The notes beneath the pieces are model-generated. The model did no database searches and was not told the DNA's origin. It saw only the letters and a program-made list of their open reading frames with translations. Both the position numbers and the translations under genes were made by a program. This document shows positions 1 to 6,006 of a stretch of DNA of 56,273 bases, piece by piece; within the stretch, counting starts at the first letter, position 1; every line of letters begins with the position of its first letter. The DNA lies in NCBI RefSeq assembly GCF_001417955.2, contig NZ_LKTM01000267.1, positions 1 through 56,273 of the forward strand, read 5' to 3'. This DNA is from Mycobacterium gordonae. GTDB lineage: Bacteria; Actinomycetota; Actinomycetes; Mycobacteriales; Mycobacteriaceae.

Positions 1-54
1 GGGGAGTCTCTCCATCCCCGCCCTCGGGTCACTAATTGTCAGGGGGCGGGTGCC

Positions 55-266
55 TCAACCCAGGTTGGCAGAGAGGGGGCCGGTCACCTCCAACCCGAGC
101 TCGTCGAGGCGGCAGAACGTGGTCAGATCAGGGCACGCGAAGGTAGCGTCAGGCACGTCGAGGTCTTTCGGATGGGCAGCGTGAGAACTCCCATCTTCGG
201 AAGACCTCGACCCCTATCCCGACAACGACGCGCCGAGCACCCCTACACCCTCATCTGCGAAGAGCC
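55..266 (-). mobile_element. Truncated ISL3-family insertion sequence (5' end with start of transposase)
   Basis: Read on the minus strand, position 266 starts GGCTCTTCGCAGATGA, which fits the GGCTCTT terminus usual for ISL3-family elements. A GTG at 156-154 then opens a frame encoding PDATFACPDLTTFCRLDELG, followed by LEVTG. I recognise this as the N-terminus of a mycobacterial ISL3 (IS1557-like) transposase. After VTG the match stops and the frame ends at a TGA (57-55), so only about 26 of roughly 400 residues remain. Between IS end and start codon lies an 11-base perfect inverted repeat (157-167 and 201-211) just ahead of the start codon. The element is a dead remnant broken by deletion or rearrangement. 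The family call rests on memory of the motif. Confidence 0.6.
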
Positions 267-1013
267 CTTTTACCTGCAACATAAGAGGCAAAGATATTTC
301 TGAAGCCGAAAGCGATAACACCCTTTCGGGAGTGGGGTACGAACAACCAATGACAACGCGCTTTTTGTGTCGCTTGGCTGTCAACACGCGTCAGCTTGGG
401 TGAGTGGTTGGGTTACCGGGGACAATCCCCAAACCCCTTCACGCCCTGCGGGCTATCGGAGGATGACTCACTATTGGTCGCTCCGGAGAACCAATTACAT
501 GTCACAGTCAGCCGCTCTGAGTACTCTCTTGCCCCCCATGGGGTTGCGGCGGGCACTTGGGTACCGCTTCAAACGAACGCTCCGGCTGCAACTTGGACGT
601 TCCGGGTATCACCAATCGGATCAATATCCAGATACCGCGCGTGTTCTGGCCGTGCCCTCACGGTTTTAATCCGTGCTCTGGTTCCCAGTTCGATTCCAAT
701 TCAATGGAGTGCAGGATATGTGCTTTCGCTACTGCTTTCAGGACACAGGGGAAGTTGCCCCTCTCCCAACGAAATCCCTTTCTTGGGTGCGGATATCCGC
801 GTTACGGGCGTCTCAGCAGGGCTGGCGTCTGTCGTCCCGACGATGCTCAGTACTCCTGCTCCGGGTTGGTCACCGGTCCTCGGGTGCTAGCCGTAGGATA
901 TTACAGTTTATGTCTTGGATAGAAGACGAACGCTACGCACACGGAATTGCGGCGGTACCCTGTCTCCTAACTACCATTCTACCGCCTTTGAATCGCGCAC
1001 TTATTGGGAATAG
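267..1013. other. Gene-poor accessory stretch, no supportable gene
   Basis: About 750 bases of visibly lower GC than the flanking core genome. Several overlapping plus-strand frames are open, but none has a recognisable protein, a good ribosome site or a consistent codon pattern. Small inverted repeats are visible: a nested stem GGGTT-GGGG/CCCC-AACCC at 410-436, ATTGGT/ACCAAT at 473-495, GGTATC/GATACC at 605-636, CACGG/CCGTG at 659-675 and the palindrome GCGGATATCCGC at 789-800. I see nothing in it that I can name. Confidence 0.4.
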
Positions 1014-1042
1014 GGTGACTAAAAATTGTGAGATTAGTCACC
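1014..1042 (-). terminator. Hairpin at the end of the excisionase-like operon
   Basis: GGTGACTAA (1014-1022) and TTAGTCACC (1034-1042) form a perfect 9-base inverted repeat with an 11-base loop. On the minus strand the first arm contains the stop codon of the small gene at 1034-1225, so the hairpin ends that transcript. There is no U-tract, which is common for mycobacterial terminators. Confidence 0.5.
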
Positions 1043-1225
1043 GAAGTAATCGGTTCGTTCTAACTCTGTAATTGCGCGATGAACTCTGTCCTCCGACCAC
1101 CCCAAGATGATCGCGATATCCAATCTGTTTAGATGAATTTCGCTGCTGTTATGGGCAGCCTCTTCTGACAGAGAATCGAGGCTCTTGCGCAAGTGCTCAG
1201 CATCCGCCGATAGATCATTGTTCAT
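1034..1225 (-). CDS. Small protein of unknown function, second gene of excisionase-like operon
   Basis: A 63-residue acidic, probably helical protein beginning MNNDLSADAEHLRKSLDSL. I do not recognise the family. The segment LNRLDIAIILGWSEDRVHRA (about residues 33-52) has the look of a helix-turn-helix, so a DNA-binding or transcription-related role in the integrated element is possible but unproven. Its ATG overlaps the TGA of the upstream HTH gene (ATGA at 1222-1225), which indicates translational coupling and supports both frames. A strong hairpin begins at its stop codon. Confidence 0.5.
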   Translation of the reverse strand: MNNDLSADAEHLRKSLDSLSEEAAHNSSEIHLNRLDIAIILGWSEDRVHRAITELERTDYFGD

Positions 1226-1497
1226 CGAACACCTCCACGTTCAGATTTTGCTTCTTCTGCTTCCAGCCAATCCATCACGTCCGATTTGTGATAGCGCACC
1301 CTGCGACCAATTTTCACCGAACGCGGACCCTGGTCGGTAGCGCGGTACCATGTCAGGGTGGCGACGGGAACACCGGTAAGTTCGGACACTTCGGGCGCGT
1401 CGATAAGGTCATACAATGGCGTTCTCCAAGGAACTCGCAATGCGTGCGAGTGCGCATCCCCGGTACTTCGCGTGACATATTTACCGTGGTCAATCAA
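1222..1497 (-). CDS. Excisionase-like helix-turn-helix protein
   Basis: The C-terminal half (about residues 33-80) reads DAPEVSELTGVPVATLTWYR, then GPRSVKIGRRVRYHKSDVMDW. This is the winged HTH_17/MerR-like fold of phage excisionases and AlpA-type regulators: a helix-turn-helix, a short wing with R-x-V-R-Y, and a closing VxxWLE helix. It lies next to and in the same direction as the integrase, as expected for a directionality factor, and overlaps the next gene by ATGA. The frame opens with TTG at 1497. Shorter starts at internal TTG codons would remove the less typical first 20-30 residues, so the start is uncertain. Confidence 0.65.
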   Translation of the reverse strand: MIDHGKYVTRSTGDAHSHALRVPWRTPLYDLIDAPEVSELTGVPVATLTWYRATDQGPRSVKIGRRVRYHKSDVMDWLEAEEAKSERGGVR

Positions 1498-1536
1498 TTG
1501 TAAACCATGTGGTTCTAGCCGAACGAATGTTCACCG

Positions 1537-2718
1537 TCACTCTCGACCTGCGGAAATAGCTTTGTCCATCGCAACGGCGAGGTTATCGAAATCGTCGGGC
1601 AGCATGTGGCTGTAGACGTTCATCGTCGTTGTGGCGTTCCGGTGCCCTAGAAGCTTCTGCACGGTCACCACAGACGCACCCGACGCCAACGCTAGGGAAC
1701 CGGCTGAATGGCGCAGAGTGTGCGGTGTGACCCCATCTAAGCCGAGCTTGGCGGTCGCCCTATCGAACCGCACCCGGAACCAACCAACGGTCATGGCCTC
1801 GCCGTCCGGTCCCGGAAACAGGAACTCCAACGGGTCGCGACCGTCCACCAGGTGCTTAAGTTCGTCGGCAACCGCAGTCGTCAGGATCGGAACCGCGCGT
1901 TTCTGGTGTGTCTTGGTGTCACCCTCGACACGTCCCTGTCCGCGTACACCCGTAATCGACTTAGAGACGGCGATTCGGCGCTGCTTGATGTCCACATCGC
2001 CAACACGCAACGCAGCGCATTCGCCGTACCTCAAACCGGAGTAGGCCAGAGTGCGGACCATCGTTGCGAGCGCCTGTGGGGGGACTCTGGACGGTGCTGT
2101 GTCGGTTCGGTGCCGTACGTCCGTCTCAGCGTTGGCCGTCTCGTCGGCAAGCCGACCAACCTGCTCATGCGTGAGAGCCAAATCCTTGCCCTGCGGCTTA
2201 CTCGGTAGCACGATGTTGTCGGCGGGATTGGTGGCGAGGTATTTGCTTCGGATCGCGTAGGCGAACACCTGGTGTAGCACCTGGTGAGTCTGGATCACAC
2301 GCGCGGGGGAGAGACCTGCGTTCGGTTCGCTTTTGCGTTTGTGCTGGCGTGCTGCGGGGTCGGTCGACAGCCACGTAATCCAGTCCTGCACCCGTTCGTG
2401 GTCGATGTCCCTTAGCGGTTCGTCTTTCCATTTGGGCAGGATCACCACGTCAAGCAACCCGCGATACCCGGCAATCGTCTTCGGTGCCCGTTTAGCGGCC
2501 TCTTTGGTCCTAATCCACGCTTCTGCGACCGTGCCGAAATTGATTGATGAACGCTGCGGGTCGGTGTAGGTGCCGGTGTTGAGCGCCGTCGTGGTGCCGT
2601 CGATGTGGCGTTGCGCGTCGTTCCGCTTGTCGAAAGCTTTGGTTCGTTCCTGTCCGTCGTGGTCGACCCATCGCGCAAGCCACCGTTTGCCCTGCCCGTG
2701 ACGGACGGTGCTAACCAT
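1537..2718 (-). CDS. Phage-type tyrosine integrase
   Basis: Site-specific recombinase of the tyrosine integrase family, about 393 residues. It has an N-terminal arm-binding region (VSTVRHGQGKRWLARWVDHD), a SAM-like core-binding domain (FGTVAEAWIRTKEAAKRAPK onward) and a C-terminal catalytic domain. The catalytic residues are visible: Arg in SGLRYGECAAL, His-x-x-Arg in HTLRHSAGSLA, His in LLGHRNATTTMN and the nucleophile Tyr in MNVYSHM. The frame is open to 2868, but the ATG at 2718 opens exactly where integrases of this type usually begin, so I prefer it; the upstream 50 residues look non-coding. The gene sits beside the 3' end of a tRNA gene, the usual attachment target, and should insert or excise the element that extends leftwards. 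Confidence 0.88.
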   Translation of the reverse strand: MVSTVRHGQGKRWLARWVDHDGQERTKAFDKRNDAQRHIDGTTTALNTGTYTDPQRSSINFGTVAEAWIRTKEAAKRAPKTIAGYRGLLDVVILPKWKDEPLRDIDHERVQDWITWLSTDPAARQHKRKSEPNAGLSPARVIQTHQVLHQVFAYAIRSKYLATNPADNIVLPSKPQGKDLALTHEQVGRLADETANAETDVRHRTDTAPSRVPPQALATMVRTLAYSGLRYGECAALRVGDVDIKQRRIAVSKSITGVRGQGRVEGDTKTHQKRAVPILTTAVADELKHLVDGRDPLEFLFPGPDGEAMTVGWFRVRFDRATAKLGLDGVTPHTLRHSAGSLALASGASVVTVQKLLGHRNATTTMNVYSHMLPDDFDNLAVAMDKAISAGRE

Positions 2719-2888
2719 TGTTCCCGGTGTTTTCGCGTGTCGTGTGTCTACACACCACGTTGGTCCTGCGGACTGGTCCGCAGGCCAGTAGACCTGTTCG
2801 CCGCGCTTTGCGGGTCGGTGCCAACGGTCCTCTACACCAGCGCGAACACTGCGCTTACCTGCGGTCATGCCTGCATCTTAGCCGGTTA

Positions 2889-2909
2889 CTGCGGACTGTC
2901 TGCGGACTG
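2889..2909. repeat. Tandem 10-base direct repeats between integrase and tRNA
   Basis: CTGCGGACTG occurs at 2889-2898 and again at 2900-2909, one helical turn apart (11 bases). A third copy lies at 2766-2775, followed closely by a near-inverted copy. The position between the integrase gene and the tRNA attachment target suits arm-type integrase or excisionase binding sites; this role is inferred from position only. Confidence 0.4.
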
Positions 2910-2966
2910 CGGCTGAAATCTGGTGTGGTGCATTTCGCAAAAATTGCTGTGAGCTGGTGTTTTGTG

Positions 2967-3040
2967 TGCCCTCGGTGAGATTCGAACTCACACTGTACGG
3001 GTTTTGAATCCGTTTCCTCTGCCAGTTGGGATACGAGGGC
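2967..3040 (-). tRNA. tRNA with anticodon CAA (Leu, UUG) in a short-variable-arm framework
   Basis: A 74-base cloverleaf can be drawn on the minus strand. The acceptor stem is GCCCTCG/CGAGGGC with discriminator A, the D-loop carries AACTGG, the anticodon stem-loop is ACGGA-TTCAAAA-CCCGT, and the T-arm is GTGAG-TTCGAAT-CTCAC. The anticodon CAA (3006-3004) reads UUG leucine codons. The variable region is only five bases (ACAGT), whereas bacterial leucine tRNAs are class II with a long variable arm. There is also an A-C mismatch closing the anticodon loop and one mismatch in the D-stem. No CCA is encoded. Its 3' end faces the integrase, so it is the probable attB/attL site. The cloverleaf is clear; the amino acid charged is less certain. 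Confidence 0.8.
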
Positions 3041-3111
3041 TCGCGTCGGTTCCCCACCTTAGAGCAACCCCCCGAGTGACCGCGCACAGCCGTCACGTCA
3101 CAATGTCCGTC

Positions 3112-3729
3112 ATGACCGGCCCCACCACCGATGCCGCCGCCGCTCCGCCGCCGCGCCGGGTCTTGATCGCGGAAGACGAAGCGCTCATCCGCATGGACCT
3201 GGCTGAGATGCTGCGAGAGGAGGGGTACGACATCGTCGGCGAGGCCGGCGATGGCCAGGAAGCCGTCGAGCTTGCCGAGCAGCACAAGCCCGACCTGGTG
3301 ATCATGGACGTGAAGATGCCCCGGCGTGACGGCATCGACGCGGCGGCCGAGATTGCCAGCAAGCGCATCGCGCCGATCGTGGTTCTGACCGCCTTCAGCC
3401 AGCGCGATCTGGTCGAGCGGGCCAGGGACGCAGGCGCGATGGCGTACCTGGTGAAGCCGTTCACGGCCAGCGACCTGGTTCCGGCGATCGAGTTGGCGGT
3501 CAGCCGGTTCAGCGAGCTCACCGCTTTAGAGCGGGAAGTCGAGACGCTGTCGGACCGGTTGGAGACCCGCAAGCTGGTCGAGCGCGCCAAAGGCCTCCTG
3601 CAGGTCAAGCAGGGCATGACCGAGCCCGAAGCATTCAAGTGGATTCAGCGGGCGGCCATGGACCGGCGGACGTCGATGAAGCGGGTCGCCGAGGTCGTGC
3701 TGGAGACGCTGGACACCCCCAAGGAGTAG
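3112..3729 (+). CDS. pdtaR: Two-component response regulator with ANTAR RNA-binding domain
   Basis: 205 residues, closely matching PdtaR (Rv1626). The receiver domain (about 15-130) has the acidic pocket E21-D22, the phospho-acceptor D66 in VIMDVKMPRRDG, a Thr in VVLTAFSQ and K115 in YLVKPF. The C-terminal ANTAR domain (about 140-200) contains LVERAKGLLQVKQGMTEPEA and WIQRAAMDRRTSM. ANTAR domains bind paired hexaloop hairpins in mRNA and act as antiterminators; PdtaR is phosphorylated by the sensor kinase PdtaS, encoded elsewhere. I chose ATG 3112 because the protein then begins MTGPTTDA like its homologues; an in-frame ATG at 3103 is the alternative. No kinase gene is adjacent. Confidence 0.95.
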   Translation: MTGPTTDAAAAPPPRRVLIAEDEALIRMDLAEMLREEGYDIVGEAGDGQEAVELAEQHKPDLVIMDVKMPRRDGIDAAAEIASKRIAPIVVLTAFSQRDLVERARDAGAMAYLVKPFTASDLVPAIELAVSRFSELTALEREVETLSDRLETRKLVERAKGLLQVKQGMTEPEAFKWIQRAAMDRRTSMKRVAEVVLETLDTPKE

Positions 3730-3748
3730 GCCTTCGGCCGCTGGCCGC

Positions 3749-3810
3749 CGCGAGCGTGCACTCCGGTACAGCGACACGCCGTTAGTGGTGGCATTTAGTG
3801 CACGCTCGCG
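3749..3810. repeat. Palindrome-ended repeat, copy 1
   Basis: A 56-base unit (3752-3807) bounded by GAGCGTGCACT and AGTGCACGCTC; with flanking bases the ends form a perfect 14-base inverted repeat (3749-3762 and 3797-3810). A second copy follows 85 bases downstream. It lies between the convergent pdtaR and thiolase-like genes, where the hairpin could also stop transcription from both sides. Confidence 0.7.
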
Positions 3811-3834
3811 CCTGGTGTTGGGGGCGCCCGCCGG

Positions 3835-3894
3835 CCGAGCGTGCACTCCGGTACAGCGACACGCCGTTGGCGGTGGCATTTAGTGCACGCTGGC
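3835..3894. repeat. Palindrome-ended repeat, copy 2
   Basis: This copy of the unit (3837-3892) differs from copy 1 at only a few positions: the core TTAGTGGTGG becomes TTGGCGGTGG and the terminal C becomes G. The inverted-repeat ends GAGCGTGCACT and AGTGCACGCT are kept. Same orientation as copy 1. Confidence 0.7.
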
Positions 3895-3907
3895 GCCGCA
3901 AGCCAAC

Positions 3908-5110
3908 CTAGCGGGCGACGATCACCGACGAGCCGTGGCCGAAAAGCCCCTGGTTCGCGGTGACGCCGACGCGCGCACCCTCCACCTGCCGGCCCGTCGC
4001 CTGACCGCGCAACTGCCAGGTCAACTCGCAGACCTGCGCGATCGCCTGGGCTGGGATTGCCTCGCCGAAGCACGCCAGGCCACCCGACGGGTTGACCGGA
4101 ACGCGGCCCCCCAAAGCCGTTGCCCCGGACCGCAGCAGCGCCTCGGCTTCGCCCTTCGGGCACAGCCCCAAATGCTCGTACCAGTCGAGCTCCAGAGCAG
4201 TGGACAGGTCGTAGACCTCAGCCATGCTGACGTCCTCCGGCCCGATGCCGGCCTCGGCGTAGGCGGCATCGAGGATCTGGTCCTTGAACACCCGCTCGGG
4301 TGCGGGCACCACGGCGGTGGAATCCGTTGCGATATCCGGCAATTCAGGCAGGTGCTGAGGGTACTGCGGAGTCACCGTGCTGACCGCGCGCACCGACGGC
4401 ACACCCTCCAGCGAGCCCAGGTGCTTGCGGGCGAAGTCCGCGCTGGCGACGATCAAAGCTGCCGCTCCGTCAGACGTAGCGCAGATGTCGAGCTGGCGCA
4501 ACGGGTCGGAGACCACCGGGCTGGCCAGCACGTCCTCCACCGAGGATTCCTTGCGATAGCGGGCATTCGGGTTCTGCAGGCCGTGCTGGGAGTTCTTGAC
4601 CTTCACCTGTGCGAAGTCCTCGGAGGTGGCGCCGTAGAGGTCCATCCGGCGTCGCGCCAGCAGCGCGAAATAGACCGGGTTCATGGCGCCGATCAGGTGG
4701 AACCGCTGCCAGTCCGGGTCGTTCTTGCGTTCCCCGCCCACCGGCGCGAAGGCGCCCTTAGGCGTGGTGTCCGCGCCGATGACCAGCGCGACGTCGCAGA
4801 AGCCGGCCAGGATGTGCGCGCGGGCACTTTGCAGAGCCTGCGAGCCGCTGGCGCAGGCGGCGTAGCTGGAGCTGACCGGCACCCCGTTCCAGCCGAGCTT
4901 CTGCGCGAACGTCGACCCGGCGATGAAGCCCGGGTAGCCGTTGCGGATGGTGTCGGCCCCGGCGACCAACTGGATCTGTCGCCAGTCCAGACCGGCCTCA
5001 GCCAGTGCCGCACGGGCGGCGACCACGCCGTACTCGGTGAAGTCGCGGCCCCACTTGCCCCACGGGTGCATGCCCGCGCCGAGGATGTAGAGCGGTTCGG
5101 GAGCACTCAT
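3908..5110 (-). CDS. Thiolase-superfamily protein (SCPx/Ltp type), partner of DUF35 protein
   Basis: 400 residues, matching the Rv1627c family of thiolase-fold lipid-metabolism proteins. The thiolase nucleophile region SYAACASGSQAL is present, with Cys at about residue 86. In the C-terminal half, where degradative thiolases have a GHP motif with the catalytic His, this protein reads NPSGGLACFGEAIPAQA, so that His is absent. A GHG occurs near the end (LFGHGSS). Start ATG 5110 overlaps the stop of the upstream DUF35 gene (ATGA), so the two are translated as a unit. Thiolase-like proteins paired with DUF35 partners include Ltp2-ChsH2, which acts as a retro-aldolase in steroid side-chain breakdown. 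An aldolase or acyl-transfer role is therefore at least as likely as thiolysis. The substrate is unknown. Confidence 0.85.
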   Translation of the reverse strand: MSAPEPLYILGAGMHPWGKWGRDFTEYGVVAARAALAEAGLDWRQIQLVAGADTIRNGYPGFIAGSTFAQKLGWNGVPVSSSYAACASGSQALQSARAHILAGFCDVALVIGADTTPKGAFAPVGGERKNDPDWQRFHLIGAMNPVYFALLARRRMDLYGATSEDFAQVKVKNSQHGLQNPNARYRKESSVEDVLASPVVSDPLRQLDICATSDGAAALIVASADFARKHLGSLEGVPSVRAVSTVTPQYPQHLPELPDIATDSTAVVPAPERVFKDQILDAAYAEAGIGPEDVSMAEVYDLSTALELDWYEHLGLCPKGEAEALLRSGATALGGRVPVNPSGGLACFGEAIPAQAIAQVCELTWQLRGQATGRQVEGARVGVTANQGLFGHGSSVIVAR

Positions 5111-5550
5111 GAGCAGACCTTCCACGCGTGCACGATGCGTTCGACCCCGTCGCTGTCCGTGAACAGGGTCATGGTTGCCAGCTCCATCTCCATGCCGACC
5201 TTCAGGTCCTCGGCAAGGGTGCCCTCAATCACCTTGCCCAGCACGATGATTCCCTCGTCGGCGAGTTCGACGGCGGCGATGGCGAACGGCTCGAACGGGT
5301 CCGCGGCGGGATAGGGCGCCGGTGGCGGGTAGCGGTTCTCGGTGTAGCTCCACAGCTTGCCGCGCCGCGACAGGGCGACGGACTCCAAGGTGTCGCTGTC
5401 GCAGCCCGGGTTCGGGCAGTTGTTCTCGCGCGGCGGGAAGACGTAAGTGCCGCACGCGGGGCACTTGCTGCCGATCAGATGGGGTTGTCCGGCGTCGTCG
5501 GTGGCGAACCACCCGTCGATGGCCGGTTCTTGGCTGGTGACCTCTGGCAC
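5107..5550 (-). CDS. DUF35 OB-fold protein with rubredoxin-like zinc ribbon
   Basis: 147 residues, matching the Rv1628c family. The N-terminal zinc ribbon has two Cys pairs (CPACG at about 34-38 and CPNPGC at about 48-53), followed by the OB-fold with LSRRGKLWSYTENRYPPPAP and the closing MTLFTDSDGVERIVHAWKV. DUF35 proteins bind acyl-CoA and form complexes with thiolase-fold enzymes. The ATGA overlap with the following thiolase-like gene argues for a stable complex of the two products. Transcribed away from the ABM gene at 5691. Confidence 0.88.
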   Translation of the reverse strand: MPEVTSQEPAIDGWFATDDAGQPHLIGSKCPACGTYVFPPRENNCPNPGCDSDTLESVALSRRGKLWSYTENRYPPPAPYPAADPFEPFAIAAVELADEGIIVLGKVIEGTLAEDLKVGMEMELATMTLFTDSDGVERIVHAWKVCS

Positions 5551-5690
5551 CAGGTCAGATTACTCAACGGGGGCCGGAAAACTGAAACGTGTTCCAGTCA
5601 CCGGGTCGCCGACTCGCCGGTCACCCGATGAGATCGGCGGGCGCAGGCGGTCATACCGGGAAACTGACCACGCACACAGAGGAGCGTTTC

Positions 5691-5978
5691 ATGGTGATCG
5701 TCGCGGGCTTCATCGTCGTCGACCCCGCGAGCCGGGACAACTACCTGGCCAATTGCCTGGAAGTGATCCGGCTGGCCCGTCATACAGCGGGCTGCGTGGA
5801 TTTCGCGATCAGCGCCGACCCGCTCGATCCGGGTCGCGTCAACATCATCGAACGGTGGGAGTCGCAGGCCGCCGTCGACGCCTTTCGCGGCAGCGGACCG
5901 AGCGGCGATCAACAAGACGCGATAGTTTCCGGCTGCGTCTGCGAGTACGACGTGGCCGCCGAGCGGCGCCTGCTCTGA
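5691..5978 (+). CDS. Antibiotic biosynthesis monooxygenase (ABM) domain protein
   Basis: 95 residues, one ABM/dimeric alpha-beta barrel domain: VIVAGFIVVDPASRDNYLAN, then GCVDFAISADPLDPGRVNII and ERWESQAAVDAFRGSGPS. The central WES and the LDPGRV segment are typical. Members include quinol monooxygenases and small detoxifying or structural proteins; the substrate cannot be read from sequence. ATG 5691 follows a good ribosome site (AGAGGA, 5678-5683), so I reject the longer open frame upstream. It lies between the divergent DUF35 gene and polA. Confidence 0.8.
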   Translation: MVIVAGFIVVDPASRDNYLANCLEVIRLARHTAGCVDFAISADPLDPGRVNIIERWESQAAVDAFRGSGPSGDQQDAIVSGCVCEYDVAAERRLL

Positions 5979-6000
5979 TGTCAGCGGCGGTGCCTAGAGT
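5978..6000 (+). promoter_or_regulatory. RecA-NDp-like promoter of polA, leaderless
   Basis: ATGTCAGCG (5978-5986), eight bases, then TAGAGT (5995-6000). This matches the mycobacterial RecA-NDp pattern TTGTCRGTG-N8-TAnnnT at seven of nine upstream positions. The -10 lies six bases before the GTG start of polA, so the transcript is probably leaderless. Confidence 0.45.
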
Positions 6001-6006
6001 AGGGCC

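Noticed and set aside
628..712. tRNA-like segment with a CACGG-TTTTAAT-CCGTG arm (anticodon position UUA) followed by TTCGATTCC
   Set aside because: The D-arm spacing is three bases off, the bases flanking TTCGATT do not pair as a T-stem and no seven-base acceptor stem closes it. At best a decayed tRNA; I see no other tRNA in the stretch, so a tRNA array is not supported.
367..1071. Overlapping plus-strand open frames in the left region
   Set aside because: Four frames overlap each other with Ser/Arg/Cys-rich, non-homologous products, no ribosome sites and no coupling; treated as non-coding.
2719..2868. 50-residue N-terminal extension of the integrase
   Set aside because: The extra residues are unlike integrase N-termini and would overlap the repeat-rich, probably regulatory region; ATG 2718 fits the family.
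3749..3894. CRISPR-like pair of repeats
   Set aside because: Only two units, palindromic ends and no regular spacers or cas genes; a dispersed repeat element fits better.
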